In this document: positions 9,347-18,460 of the stretch, piece after piece
Layout: each line of letters starts with the position of its first letter
How positions within the stretch are numbered: the stretch's first letter is position 1
NCBI GenBank assembly: GCA_002928515.1
Contig: PERI01000003.1
Coordinates: 1-64,000, forward strand
Direction: 5' to 3'
Source: Hyphomicrobium sp.
GTDB taxonomy: Bacteria; Pseudomonadota; Alphaproteobacteria; Rhizobiales; Hyphomicrobiaceae
Length of the DNA stretch: 64,000 bases
Notes under the pieces: generated by a model
What the model saw: only the letters and a program-made list of their open reading frames with translations
What the model was told of the DNA's origin: nothing
The model's database searches: none
Translations under genes and position numbers: made by a program

Positions 9347-10834
9347 TCAGCCAACTTCAGCTAGAAGCGAGAGTTGGCGCGGTGCGCCCTCGCCATTTTG
9401 GTCTGTCAATTCGGTCGGATAATCGCCCGTGAAGCAATGATCTGTGAATTGCGGGCTGCGCGCGTCACGTCCTTCGAGGCCGATGGATCGATAAATCCCA
9501 TCGACCGAGAGGAATGCGAGGCTGTCGGCTTCCATAAATTCACGCATTTGATCGAGCGTCATGTTGGCGGCGAGCAGATCTTTTTTGCGCGGTGTGTCGA
9601 TGCCGTAAAAATCAGGGTGGGTAATGGGTGGAGATGAAATCCGCATATGGACTTCGCGCGCGCCGGCATCGCGAATGAGCTGAACGATTTTTTTCGACGT
9701 CGTGCCGCGCACAACACTGTCATCGACGAGCAGCACGCGTTTGTTCTTGAGTACGCTGGAGTTGGCGGAATGTTTGAGTTTGACGCCGAGCTGGCGAATG
9801 CGCTGTTCGGGCTCGATGAAGGTGCGCCCCACGTAATGATTTCGGATGATGCCGAGTTCGAACGGAATACCGCTTTGTTGGCTGAACCCGATGGCGGCTG
9901 GTACGCCGGAGTCTGGGATCGGCACGATAACATCGACATCGGCTGGCGCCTCACGCGCGAGTTCTGCGCCCATCTGTTTGCGAATTTCGTAAACCGTGCG
10001 ACCGCCGACAATCGAATCTGGCCGCGAGAAATAGATGTACTCGAAGATGCATGGGCGCGCGGCCCGTCGCGGGAACGGACGATGGCTTTCAAGGCCGCCA
10101 TTGGTGATAACGACGACTTCGCCATTTTCAACTTCGCGTAAAAATTCTGCGCCGACCATATCGAGCGCGCAGGTTTCAGACGCTAGAACGTAAGAGTTGC
10201 CAAGCCGTCCAATGACGAGCGGGCGGATGCCGACGGGGTCGCGCGCGCCGATCATCATATCGTTGGTCAAGCAGACGAGGGCGAACGAGCCTTCGACTTG
10301 GCGGATGGCATCGACGAAGCGTTCGACGACACGGCGCTTCTTCGAGCGTGACAGTAAATGCAGAATGACTTCTGTGTCGGATGTCGATTGGCAGATCGCG
10401 CCAGATGAAATCAGATCGTTGCGCAACGTCAGCGCATTGGTGAGATTGCCGTTGTGGGCGACGGCAAAGCCGCCTGTATCGATATCGCAAAAGAGTGGTT
10501 GCACGTTGCGGATCAGCGGATCGCCGGTCGTCGAGTAGCGATTGTGGCCGATAGCCATATTGCCTTTGAGGCGTGCCAAGACATCTGCTTTAGAGAAGTT
10601 GTCGCCGACGAGGCCCATGCGACGCTCAGAATGAAATTGGCGCCCGTCGTAAGTACAAATGCCGGATGCTTCTTGTCCGCGATGTTGAAGGGCATGAAGG
10701 CCCAGCGCCGTAATGGCAGCCGCATCGGGATGATCGAAAATTCCGAACACACCGCATTCTTCGCGCAATCGGTCGTCACCAAATCGGGTGAACGTTAGAC
10801 CGTCGATCGTCATCGTGTTGTTCGAAGGGATCAT
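9347..10834 (-). CDS. purF: Amidophosphoribosyltransferase
   Basis: This enzyme makes 5-phosphoribosylamine from PRPP and glutamine, the first committed step of purine synthesis. The class II glutaminase nucleophile is Cys27 in 'REECGVFGIF', normally exposed after removal of a propeptide. Conserved glutaminase segments 'ALQHRGQEASGI' and 'GHNRYSTTGDP' follow, and the PRPP loop is 'VLLVDDSVVRGTTSKKIV'. The ORF extends to 10909. I choose ATG 10834 because a GGGAG lies about seven bases upstream and the length of 495 residues fits the family. A four-Cys Fe-S cluster pattern as in Bacillus PurF is not obvious. cvpA lies just upstream, a pairing widely seen in bacteria. Confidence 0.95.
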   Translation of the reverse strand: MIPSNNTMTIDGLTFTRFGDDRLREECGVFGIFDHPDAAAITALGLHALQHRGQEASGICTYDGRQFHSERRMGLVGDNFSKADVLARLKGNMAIGHNRYSTTGDPLIRNVQPLFCDIDTGGFAVAHNGNLTNALTLRNDLISSGAICQSTSDTEVILHLLSRSKKRRVVERFVDAIRQVEGSFALVCLTNDMMIGARDPVGIRPLVIGRLGNSYVLASETCALDMVGAEFLREVENGEVVVITNGGLESHRPFPRRAARPCIFEYIYFSRPDSIVGGRTVYEIRKQMGAELAREAPADVDVIVPIPDSGVPAAIGFSQQSGIPFELGIIRNHYVGRTFIEPEQRIRQLGVKLKHSANSSVLKNKRVLLVDDSVVRGTTSKKIVQLIRDAGAREVHMRISSPPITHPDFYGIDTPRKKDLLAANMTLDQMREFMEADSLAFLSVDGIYRSIGLEGRDARSPQFTDHCFTGDYPTELTDQNGEGAPRQLSLLAEVG

Positions 10835-10928
10835 GGCCATCTCCCGCGTTCGAGCCGGTCGTAACCGTCCGGGTGCCGCCCCGGATGTGGGTACGAAGGT
10901 GTGCATCAACGCAAACCTGACGGCCTCG

Positions 10929-11543
10929 TCACAGGCCCGTCATATAGTACCGCCGACCATTCATGGCCAGCGTGACCAAACGACCATCCACGTTAAGATA
11001 TCCCTGCTGCTCGCCCTGAGGCGGCGCTGTGAGGGAGGATGGCACGTATTCGACCAGGATGCCGCGGATCGTATTGCCCGCGCCCTTGATGTAAGGCAGC
11101 GAAGCGGCATCTCGAACCCACGGATAATGTTCTTGCTCGTTGGGGAAGAAGCTTTCGTAGAACATGTACGGGATGACGATCAGAATGAACCCGCGCAGCA
11201 ACCCGAAAAAGAAGCCTAAGACCCGGTCGATCATACCGACGCGGCTATCGAGAATGGAATCGGATACGCGCGCTGTCACCAAGTGCACGATGATGAGCAC
11301 GATCAGGGCAACGACCAGTGCCACCACAGCCAAAGCAATCTGGGGCGGTAGGCCCGTCTGCGCGGCAACGTCCGCTGACAAATCTTTCTTGGTGAAGAAA
11401 ATCCACGCGCCGACGGCGGCCGCAGCTAACCACGATAGGATCGACAGCAGTTCCCGCGCTAAACCACGATACATGGCAAGCAGGCCCGAAATAAATGCGA
11501 CGGCCAATAAGGCGGCGTCGAGGTAAGTAAGCGGGCCGATCAT
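10929..11543 (-). CDS. cvpA: CvpA family membrane protein
   Basis: The 204-residue protein has four predicted transmembrane helices (about residues 8-28, 33-50, 68-90 and 110-130) and a hydrophilic C-terminal tail of about 70 residues. The N-terminus 'YLDAALLAVAFISGLLAMYRGLARELLSI' is typical of CvpA. The family is linked to colicin V production in E. coli and to stress or bile tolerance, and its biochemical role is uncertain. AGAGGGA precedes the ATG. It is transcribed in the same direction as purF, with about 95 bases to the preferred purF start. Confidence 0.9.
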   Translation of the reverse strand: MIGPLTYLDAALLAVAFISGLLAMYRGLARELLSILSWLAAAAVGAWIFFTKKDLSADVAAQTGLPPQIALAVVALVVALIVLIIVHLVTARVSDSILDSRVGMIDRVLGFFFGLLRGFILIVIPYMFYESFFPNEQEHYPWVRDAASLPYIKGAGNTIRGILVEYVPSSLTAPPQGEQQGYLNVDGRLVTLAMNGRRYYMTGL

Positions 11544-11608
11544 GGCCGATTGTCCCTCTTTGGTCGGGCGACTTGATATGCCCTGTTCCCGGTCTTTCGG
11601 TCAGCGGT

Positions 11609-12985
11609 TCAGTCGCATGCTAAGGCTTCCGCTGCAAGTGACTTGAGGTGCGAGATGCGCCCCAGGGTCAATTTTAACCCCGCCACGTCAGCTTCTCCTT
11701 GCTCCGGGATTACCGCACTGGAAAATCCGAGTTTGGAGGCTTCCTTCAAACGTGCCGTCATCTGAGGTGCGGCGCGAACTGCGCCTGACAGCGATACTTC
11801 ACCAAAGTAAACGGCGTTACGTGGCAGCGGAACACCCGATATTGACGACAGCAGGGCCGCGGCTGCGGCGATATCGGCAGCAGGCTCCGTGATCTTGAGA
11901 CCGCCGGCAACATTCAGATAAACATCGTGGCCCGAAAACGACACTCCGCATCGGGCATCCAGTACGGCGAGTAACATTGCGAGCCGGTTGCTATCCCAGC
12001 CGACGACGGCGCGGCGCGGCGTTCCTAATCCCGATGGAGCAACGAGCGCTTGAATTTCGACGAGTAGGGGGCGCGTGCCTTCGATGCCAGCGAAGACGGC
12101 TGCTCCTGGGCTCGCACCATCACGGTCACCGAGAAACAGTTCGGATGGATTGGCGACTTCGCGCAATCCGCCTGTCACCATTTCAAACACGCCGATCTCG
12201 TCACTGGGACCGAAGCGATTTTTGACGGCGCGCAAAATGCGATAGGGATGACCGCTGTCACCTTCGAAATACAACACGGTATCGACCATGTGCTCGATGA
12301 CTTTGGGTCCGGCGATTTGTCCGTCCTTCGTCACATGACCCACGAGAAGAACAGCAGAGCCTGCCATTTTTGCATAACGGATCAGCGATTGTGCGGCAGC
12401 GCGCACCTGACTGACGGTACCGGGTGCCGCGTCTAGTGCATCCGACCACAACGTCTGAATGGAATCGATGACGATAAGATCAGGCGGCCGGTCTTCGCCG
12501 AGCGTCGCCAGAATATTTGAGAGATTGGTTTCTGATGCCAAGCCGACGGGTGCATCCGATAAACCCAATCGTTCCGCACGCAAGCGCACCTGTGCAATCG
12601 CTTCTTCGCCAGAAAAGTACACGGCTTTGCGATCAGCGCGCGCAAGATGCGCGGTTAACTGCAACAGGAGCGTCGATTTGCCGATGCCGGGTTCGCCACC
12701 GATCAGAATAGCCGAGCCTGGCACGATGCCGCCACCGGTCACGCGGTCGAGTTCAGCAATGCCGGTTGAAAATCGTGGCGCCTCTTTGGTCGAACCTTTT
12801 AGCGTTTCGAGTTTCACGATGCGCCCCTTGGTTTGGCGCGTGATGCCGGAGCCGGGCGGTGGTCCTGCATCGGTTTCTTCGACGAGGGTGTTCCATTCGC
12901 CGCAGGAGACGCACTTGCCAGCCCAGCGCGATGCGGTCGCACCGCAGACCTGACAGACGAACAGAGATTTGGAAACTTTGGCCAT
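11609..12985 (-). CDS. radA: DNA repair protein RadA
   Basis: This RecA-like branch-migration ATPase takes part in recombinational repair. The N-terminal zinc finger has Cys11, Cys14, Cys25 and Cys28 (CQVCG...CVSCGEW). The Walker A motif is GGEPGIGKSTLLLQ, the RadA-specific KNRFG motif is present in 'VKNRFGPSDEIGVFEM', and a C-terminal Lon-protease-like domain follows. At 458 residues it is full length. It starts four bases after the alr stop, so alr and radA are very likely co-translated within the dnaB-alr-radA-cvpA-purF series. Confidence 0.96.
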   Translation of the reverse strand: MAKVSKSLFVCQVCGATASRWAGKCVSCGEWNTLVEETDAGPPPGSGITRQTKGRIVKLETLKGSTKEAPRFSTGIAELDRVTGGGIVPGSAILIGGEPGIGKSTLLLQLTAHLARADRKAVYFSGEEAIAQVRLRAERLGLSDAPVGLASETNLSNILATLGEDRPPDLIVIDSIQTLWSDALDAAPGTVSQVRAAAQSLIRYAKMAGSAVLLVGHVTKDGQIAGPKVIEHMVDTVLYFEGDSGHPYRILRAVKNRFGPSDEIGVFEMVTGGLREVANPSELFLGDRDGASPGAAVFAGIEGTRPLLVEIQALVAPSGLGTPRRAVVGWDSNRLAMLLAVLDARCGVSFSGHDVYLNVAGGLKITEPAADIAAAAALLSSISGVPLPRNAVYFGEVSLSGAVRAAPQMTARLKEASKLGFSSAVIPEQGEADVAGLKLTLGRISHLKSLAAEALACD

Positions 12986-12989
12986 GCGC

Positions 12990-14180
12990 TTAAACGGTAT
13001 CTTCTAAGTAGAGGCGTGTGAAGCGCGGACCAAGGCGGGTGAGAATTTCATAGCCGATCGTGTCAGCGGCAAAGCCTGCTTGTTCGATGGTGATGCCGTC
13101 GCCAATCAACTTGGCGCAGTTGCCGGGTGCGGCCACGCCGTTCGGTAGATCCGTGACATCGACCGTGATGAGGTCCATGGACACGCGTCCAACAATGGGT
13201 GCCAGATGACCGGCAATTAAAACGTGGCCACCAGGGCGACCGTTGGGAGCGCTGGCACTGCGTGGAACGCCATCGGCATAACCGGCTGCAAGTGTTGCGA
13301 TACGGCTTGGGCGTTTGGCACGCCATGTTGCGGAATAGCCAACGGTTTCGCCTGAGGCGACATCTGTCACGGCGAGAATACGCACGGTGACCGTCACGGT
13401 TGGTTTCACAGGTGCGGGATAGGTTTCGCTCGCTTGGCCGCCATAAAGCGCATATCCCGGACGCACCAGGTCGAAATGAAATGCGGGTCCGAGCATTAAT
13501 CCGTCTGATGCCGCCAAACTGCGCGGCACATTGGGAAACAACGCCGAGAGGGTTTCAAACGCCAGCAGTTGATCGCGATTTTTGGGGTCGCGTGGATTGT
13601 CGGCCGAGGCGAGGTGACTCATGATCAAGCACGGTGACAGACGTGTGAGCGTTTCATTATCCGTTGCCAACCGTCTTGTGACGCGCGCGGATAACCCCAA
13701 GCGGTTGAGACCGGTATCGATATGAAAAGCTGCGGGTAGAACGGTCGCGTATCGTTTGGCAAGTCCAGACCACGCTACAATGTCTTCCATGGTTGAAAGA
13801 ACCGGCACGACGTTGAGTTTATGAAAAGCGTCAGCCGCTGCGCCACCGATCAGACCGTCCAAAGCATAAATCATGGCTTCCGGTGCGAGCTTGCGAGCGA
13901 GTTCGGCTTCGTCGGGTGTGGCGATGAAAAAAGTACCGCACCCAGCTTTCGCAAGTGCCGGGATGATGCGCGCTGCACCAAGTCCGTAGGCGTCGGCTTT
14001 GACGACAGCCGCGCAGGTCGTCGGTTTCACTCTGTCGGAGAGCGCTTGCCAGTTGCGCGCGATTTGCCCGAGATCGACGGTGATGATGCCGGTTGCGCCT
14101 GCCCGGACCTCTGTTCTACGCGCGCTCACCACCTGGTCCTCATCGTCTGCTGCTGCCGATGGATGCGACTGAGCGCTCAC
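12990..14180 (-). CDS. alr: Alanine racemase
   Basis: This PLP enzyme interconverts L- and D-alanine for peptidoglycan. The PLP lysine is Lys61 in 'AAVVKADAYGLGA'. The C-terminal domain carries 'LAAGYADGVPRS' and 'VGRVSMDLITVDVTD', both characteristic of the family. The start is GTG 14180, which overlaps the dnaB stop (GTGA at 14180-14177), so translation is probably coupled. The first 30 residues are a poorly conserved polar extension, and a shorter in-frame start is possible. No second racemase (dadX) context is present. Confidence 0.94.
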   Translation of the reverse strand: MSAQSHPSAAADDEDQVVSARRTEVRAGATGIITVDLGQIARNWQALSDRVKPTTCAAVVKADAYGLGAARIIPALAKAGCGTFFIATPDEAELARKLAPEAMIYALDGLIGGAAADAFHKLNVVPVLSTMEDIVAWSGLAKRYATVLPAAFHIDTGLNRLGLSARVTRRLATDNETLTRLSPCLIMSHLASADNPRDPKNRDQLLAFETLSALFPNVPRSLAASDGLMLGPAFHFDLVRPGYALYGGQASETYPAPVKPTVTVTVRILAVTDVASGETVGYSATWRAKRPSRIATLAAGYADGVPRSASAPNGRPGGHVLIAGHLAPIVGRVSMDLITVDVTDLPNGVAAPGNCAKLIGDGITIEQAGFAADTIGYEILTRLGPRFTRLYLEDTV

Positions 14181-15688
14181 CGGTCGGGTAGCATATAATC
14201 GCGCGCCAGATTTCCAAAGCGCGTGAACTGTCCTTCGAACGACAATTCGACCGTCCCGACCGGGCCGTGACGTTGCTTGCCGATAATCACTTCAGCTTTG
14301 CCGGACACCAAACTCATCTTGGTCATCCAATCGGAGAATTCAGGCGTTCCTTCGGCAGGTTTGGTGCGCTCGACGTAATATTCTTCGCGGTACACAAACA
14401 TGACGACGTCAGCATCTTGTTCGATCGAACCGGATTCACGTAAATCCGACAATTGTGGGCGTTTGTCTTCGCGGTTTTCGACCTGACGCGAGAGCTGCGA
14501 GAGCGCAATAATGGGGACCGTCAATTCCTTGGCGAGCGCTTTGAGGCCGGTGGTGATTTCCGTGATTTCTTGCACGCGATTGCCATCGTTACGCTTTGAG
14601 CCTGACAGCAACTGCAAGTAATCGACCACGAGAAGATCGAGCCCGTGTTGGCGTTTGAGTTTGCGTGCGCGCGCTGACAATTGGGCGACTGTGATGCCAC
14701 CCGTTTGGTCGATGTAGAGCGGTATGCGCGACATTTCGGCGGCGACGCCCGAGAGTTTGCGAAACTCGGTTTCGTCGATCATGCCGCGGCGGATTTTCTC
14801 AGATGAGATTTCTGCTTGTTCAGCTAGAATTCGCGTTGCGAGCTGTTCGGACGACATTTCGAGCGAGAAAAAGCCGACGATACCGCCGTCCGTCGTTTCA
14901 CGCGTTCCGTCCGGTTTCGGGTCACCTAACTTATGTGCTTTGGCAACATTATAGGCGATGTTGGTTGCGAGTGCCGTTTTGCCCATCGACGGACGGCCAG
15001 CGAGAATAATCAAGTCCGAGCGTTGCAGACCGCCCAGTTTGTGATCGAGGTCAGAAAGCCCCGTCGAAGCGCCGGACAAATGGCCGGAGCGCTGGAATGC
15101 GCTGTTGGCCATGTTGATCGCAGTGACGAGTGCGCTTTGGAAACTTTCAAAACCCTGACCGTACTTGTTCTGCTCGGCCAGCGAATAGAGGCGACTTTCG
15201 GCATCTTCGATTTGAGTCTTTGGAGCCTGATCGACGGCGCTATCGTATGCGGCGTTGACCATGTCCTCGCCGATGACAATCAAAGAGCGGCGCGTTGCCA
15301 GATCATACACCGTGCGGCCGTACTCGGCCGCATTGATGACCGTCGTGGCGTTGGCTGCCAAACGACCCAGGTACTGAGGAACGCTGGTGTGCGCGTCAAT
15401 CGGTTCTGCGTTTTCGAAAAATGTTTTGACGGTGATCGGTGTCGCGGTTTTGCCGGCGTGGATCAACGTCGCCAGCGTTTCGTAAATGCGGGCATGCAAC
15501 GGATCGTAGAAGTGACCGGGTTGTAGAAAGCCGGACACGCGATCGAGCGCTTCGTTGTTGACGAGGATCGCACCCAGAAGTGCCTGTTCGGCTTCTAGGT
15601 TGTGCGGTGCTTGACGAAACGTCAGAGGCTGGGTGGCCGAGGCGGCTTGTTGAAGCTTCTCGGTGAGGAGGACTGCGGGATTTGCCAT
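14177..15688 (-). CDS. dnaB: Replicative DNA helicase
   Basis: The 503-residue hexameric helicase unwinds DNA at the replication fork. The N-terminal domain that contacts primase begins 'FRQAPHNLEAEQALLGAIL'. The RecA-like motor has Walker A 'LAGRPSMGKTALATN' and Walker B 'LLVVDYLQLLSG', with an arginine-finger region near 'QNSQLSR'-type sequence ('IALSQLSRQVENREDKRP'). No intein interrupts the P-loop or other motifs, although DnaB is a frequent intein host. It is the fifth gene of the rpsF-rpsR-DUF2232-rplI-dnaB series, separated from rplI by a strong hairpin and about 240 bases, so it likely has its own promoter. Confidence 0.96.
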   Translation of the reverse strand: MANPAVLLTEKLQQAASATQPLTFRQAPHNLEAEQALLGAILVNNEALDRVSGFLQPGHFYDPLHARIYETLATLIHAGKTATPITVKTFFENAEPIDAHTSVPQYLGRLAANATTVINAAEYGRTVYDLATRRSLIVIGEDMVNAAYDSAVDQAPKTQIEDAESRLYSLAEQNKYGQGFESFQSALVTAINMANSAFQRSGHLSGASTGLSDLDHKLGGLQRSDLIILAGRPSMGKTALATNIAYNVAKAHKLGDPKPDGTRETTDGGIVGFFSLEMSSEQLATRILAEQAEISSEKIRRGMIDETEFRKLSGVAAEMSRIPLYIDQTGGITVAQLSARARKLKRQHGLDLLVVDYLQLLSGSKRNDGNRVQEITEITTGLKALAKELTVPIIALSQLSRQVENREDKRPQLSDLRESGSIEQDADVVMFVYREEYYVERTKPAEGTPEFSDWMTKMSLVSGKAEVIIGKQRHGPVGTVELSFEGQFTRFGNLARDYMLPDR

Positions 15689-15871
15689 GGTCGGACCCTA
15701 GTCGATTCCGATGGTGTTAGGCGGGGCGCAATCGCGCGGACAGCCCGCCATCCCCGTTATCAACATGGGTGCCAGGGCAGGGCTTGCGCGTGTGAATAAT
15801 GGCGCGATTCGCGCGCGAAACTCATGGCAATCTTTGAGAAAAGCGAAAAGTTGGATTTGGCTCAAAAATAA

Positions 15872-15898
15872 ACGGCGTTGGAGAGGTTCCAACGCCGT
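15872..15898 (-). terminator. Rho-independent terminator after rplI
   Basis: A perfect 11-bp stem (ACGGCGTTGGA / TCCAACGCCGT) with a five-base loop lies about 28 bases beyond the rplI stop. On the minus strand it is followed directly by TTATTTTTG, a U-rich tract, as in a classic intrinsic terminator. It separates the ribosomal-protein transcript from dnaB. Confidence 0.85.
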
Positions 15899-15925
15899 CA
15901 TGTGAGCTGCATTGGTGCTGAAAAC

Positions 15926-16501
15926 TTACTCAGCGTCGTCGTCTGCGGGACGTGCACCATCTTCAAATGCCGAATCGGGATTGAAGGTTTCGAGGTCGAG
16001 CGCTTCATCCTTGACGACCGAGACGTTCTCGCCGCGTGACTGTTTATCGGCTTCATCCTGCGAGCGTGCGATGTTCAGGGTTACATTTGATAAGACTTCT
16101 GGATGCAATTGAATTTTAGCCGGTGTGAGACCCAGCGCCTTGATCGGCTTTTCGAGGATGACTTGGTTGCGATCGACCGTGTAGCCGCCTTCGGAAATCA
16201 CGGTAGCGATGTCGCGCGTGGACACCGAACCGTAGAGCTGGCCTGTGTCACCGGCAGCGCGGATCAATGCGAACGTTTGGCCTTCGAGCTTGGCGTTGAC
16301 CGCTTCGGCTTCTTTTTTCAAGCTCAGGTTATTGGCTTCAAGCTGTGCACGCTTGCCTTCGAAGACTTTCTTGTTGTCTTCGGTGGCGCGAAGAGCCTTT
16401 TTCTGCGGTAGCAAGAAATTACGGGCGTAGCCGTCTTTGACGTTGACGATGTCGCCCATTTGGCCAAGGCGGCCGATACGTTGGAGAAGAATGACCTGCA
16501 T
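15926..16501 (-). CDS. rplI: 50S ribosomal protein bL9
   Basis: bL9 binds 23S rRNA near the L1 stalk base. ATG 16501 gives the conserved N-terminus 'MQVILLQRIGRLGQMGDIV' with 'VKDGYARNFLLP', preceded by AAGGAC. The longer ORF start at 16669 is not credible. The product is 191 residues. The N-terminal domain, long connecting helix and C-terminal domain are all present, and an extra acidic tail of about 35 residues ('SFEDGARPADDDAE'-like) is common in alphaproteobacterial bL9. It is preceded by a DUF2232 gene and rpsR on the same strand. Confidence 0.96.
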   Translation of the reverse strand: MQVILLQRIGRLGQMGDIVNVKDGYARNFLLPQKKALRATEDNKKVFEGKRAQLEANNLSLKKEAEAVNAKLEGQTFALIRAAGDTGQLYGSVSTRDIATVISEGGYTVDRNQVILEKPIKALGLTPAKIQLHPEVLSNVTLNIARSQDEADKQSRGENVSVVKDEALDLETFNPDSAFEDGARPADDDAE

Positions 16502-16556
16502 TTTGGGTGTCCTTTGAGTTGATCGTTGAGTTAAAAATTTCGAAGGTGAGTGACAG

Positions 16557-17516
16557 TCAGTTTGGATTTTCAGGTGGCGTGTTGGCGCGTGCCTCCCGAT
16601 ATTTGAAAACGGTTTCGGCAAGACCGGCGAGTGCGAGGATGAGCGCTGCGCCTGCCGTAAACACGGCAAGGCCAGTGTAGAGAAACGTCAGGATAAAGCT
16701 GCGCCATGGCGAGCCGCGCGTTACGACATGCGCAACTGCGAGGCCAAGGAGCGCAAAAGCCAACGTAAAAGCTCCAGCAAATCCACCGGCTGCCAGTCCG
16801 GCAATGCCGCTGGTGAAAGTGAGGAGTGTTGCACCTAACAAGGCAAACGTTGCGCCAGATGGCAGGCTCATGCTGGATAAGTCCGGCCACGGACGCACGA
16901 GACGCCCGGATGCGAGCGTGATGCGTGCGGCAAGCCAGAGATTGAGTAGGATCGTCGCTGTCGCAACAATACCCAGCGCCCAGGGCATTGTTTTTAATGT
17001 CGTCGCGGTGATTTCGTCGATCTGTGCTTCCGTGATCGTGGGCGCACCTGGCAGAGACGGTAGCTCAGATTTGACGAACGTTTCGACTAACGTGCGCATG
17101 GATTTTGACAGCGCTTCAGTATCGCCGCCGAGCAACAGCAATGCCATCACCGCGAAAGCACCACCGAACACGGCGGCGGTCGCGACCATGCGACCGATCG
17201 GATACCATTCAACGCCGTCATCGGTTGTGCGATTGAGCAAGGCGAGGCGCGTCAGGATGATCGCAGGCACAGCCGAACTTACGGCGTAGGCGACAGCGGC
17301 GACGGGCGTGGTGAGGAGCAGAATCGTCAATGTGGCGCTCAGGGCTGCGATGGCAACTGCGCGCGGTCCCAGGCCGAGGCCTGCAAGATATAACGAGAGC
17401 GGTGTCAGAAAAAACAAAACGAGACGGATCAACATGCCGCCCGTCGTTGCCGACGCGAACACAACCGCCGAAATGATGCCGGCAGCAATGGCTAGAAGGA
17501 TCGTGTTCAACGGCAT
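16557..17516 (-). CDS. DUF2232 (YybS-like) integral membrane protein
   Basis: The 319-residue protein has about eight hydrophobic segments and few charged residues between them. It begins 'MPLNTILLAIAAGIISAVV', with a central soluble stretch of about 60 residues (130-180). Position between rpsR and rplI, together with the membrane pattern, identifies the DUF2232/YybS-like protein found at this place in many alphaproteobacteria and, in a related arrangement, in Firmicutes. The function is not known. Some members are proposed substrate-binding components of ECF-type transport, but nothing here confirms that. It lies 116 bases after rpsR (with a hairpin between) and 55 bases before rplI. Confidence 0.8.
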   Translation of the reverse strand: MPLNTILLAIAAGIISAVVFASATTGGMLIRLVLFFLTPLSLYLAGLGLGPRAVAIAALSATLTILLLTTPVAAVAYAVSSAVPAIILTRLALLNRTTDDGVEWYPIGRMVATAAVFGGAFAVMALLLLGGDTEALSKSMRTLVETFVKSELPSLPGAPTITEAQIDEITATTLKTMPWALGIVATATILLNLWLAARITLASGRLVRPWPDLSSMSLPSGATFALLGATLLTFTSGIAGLAAGGFAGAFTLAFALLGLAVAHVVTRGSPWRSFILTFLYTGLAVFTAGAALILALAGLAETVFKYREARANTPPENPN

Positions 17517-17591
17517 CGTGTGCTGTCCCGCATGTGTGAGCGGTTAGAGACAGATCTGGCATGCAGCCATTCTGACCCAACGAGGAAACAT

Positions 17592-17618
17592 CAGGCGGCA
17601 ACGTAACGCTGCCGCCTG
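17592..17618 (-). terminator. Hairpin after rpsR, possible attenuator/terminator
   Basis: A 9-bp perfect stem (CAGGCGGCA / TGCCGCCTG) with a nine-base loop begins 15 bases beyond the rpsR stop on the minus strand. Only a weak U-rich sequence (TGATGTTTCC) follows, so it may be a partial terminator or an mRNA-stabilising 3' structure. Either could keep rpsF-rpsR expression above that of the downstream DUF2232-rplI genes. Confidence 0.4.
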
Positions 17619-17632
17619 TGCGAGGCTTCAGA

Positions 17633-17890
17633 TTACTTAATTACGTATGGCAGTAGTCCAAGAAAGCGTGCGCGCTTGATGGCACGAGCCAGTTCGCGTT
17701 GCTTCTTGGCAGAGACGGCCGTGATGCGGCTCGGTACGATCTTGCCGCGTTCAGAAATGTAGCGGCCAAGAGTGCGGACATCCTTGTAGTCAATTTTTGG
17801 TGCGCCCTCGCCCGAGAACGGGCAAGTCTTGCGACGACGATTGAATGTGCGGCGCTGGGTGCTGCCGGCCGGTGTTTGAATTTCAGCCAT
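17633..17890 (-). CDS. rpsR: 30S ribosomal protein bS18
   Basis: The 85-residue product has the conserved bS18 core '[34 protein letters not shown]' and ends '[17 protein letters not shown]'. bS18 binds 16S rRNA as a heterodimer with bS6. The ATG lies three bases after the rpsF stop, with a GGAGG inside the rpsF end, indicating tight coupling. Length and sequence are ordinary for the family. Confidence 0.97.
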   Translation of the reverse strand: MAEIQTPAGSTQRRTFNRRRKTCPFSGEGAPKIDYKDVRTLGRYISERGKIVPSRITAVSAKKQRELARAIKRARFLGLLPYVIK

Positions 17891-17893
17891 CGA

Positions 17894-18460
17894 TTAAGCC
17901 TCCGAGCCGGGGGTTGTGTCGCGCGCTGGGCGCGGGGGACGGGGACCACGATCTGCGCTGGGCGCGCCACCTTCGCGAGGTGGGCGCGGACGGAATGTCG
18001 AACCGCCTTCACGATCGCCACCACCAGCACCGCCGCGGAAACCGCCGCGATCACCGCCTCGTGGGCCGCCGAAGCCGCCACGACCGCCACCGCCGCCAAA
18101 GCCGCCGCGATCGCCACGATCACCGCGTTCTTCGCGATCTTGTTTGCGCATCTGGGCAGATGGTTCGGTTTCAAGTTCTTCGACGCGCACAGTCAAGAAC
18201 CGCATGACGTCGGGATTGATGCCCATGCGCCGTTCCATTTCGGTAACGGCGGCTGGCGCTGACTCGATGTTGAAGTAGGCATAATGCGCCTTGCGGTTTT
18301 TCTTGATTTTGAAGGCGAGGCCTTTCAGGCCCCAATATTCTTGCTTGGTCACTTTGCCCTGACCTTCTTCGATGACGCTGGCGAATTCCTTCATCAGCGC
18401 TTCGACTTGGGCTTGGGTCACGTCCTGGCGCACCAGAAACGTATGCTCGTAATTCGGCAT
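17894..18460 (-). CDS. rpsF: 30S ribosomal protein bS6 with long Gly/Arg-rich tail
   Basis: The bS6 fold covers residues 1-95 ('MPNYEHTFLVRQDVTQAQVE', 'YWGLKGLAFKIKKNRKAHY', 'RRMGINPDVMRFLTVRVEEL'). It is followed by a tail of about 90 residues: a charged stretch, then GGFGGGGGRGGFGG-type repeats and a Pro/Arg-rich end. Family knowledge: bS6 partners bS18 on the small-subunit platform, and extended C-terminal tails occur in alphaproteobacteria. The RGG-like composition suggests extra RNA contact, which is inference. ATG 18460 is chosen from the conserved N-terminus (the ORF runs to 18529). The internal Gly/Pro repeats create spurious ORFs on the other strand. Confidence 0.95.
   Translation of the reverse strand: MPNYEHTFLVRQDVTQAQVEALMKEFASVIEEGQGKVTKQEYWGLKGLAFKIKKNRKAHYAYFNIESAPAAVTEMERRMGINPDVMRFLTVRVEELETEPSAQMRKQDREERGDRGDRGGFGGGGGRGGFGGPRGGDRGGFRGGAGGGDREGGSTFRPRPPREGGAPSADRGPRPPRPARDTTPGSEA

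Noticed and set aside
14177-15688. Possible intein or split in dnaB
   Set aside because: All helicase motifs are continuous and the length of 503 residues is normal.
17699-18278. Long plus-strand ORFs rich in Pro, Arg, Ala or Thr opposite rpsR/rpsF
   Set aside because: They are complements of the Gly/Arg-rich rpsF tail and have no start signals or family-like sequence.
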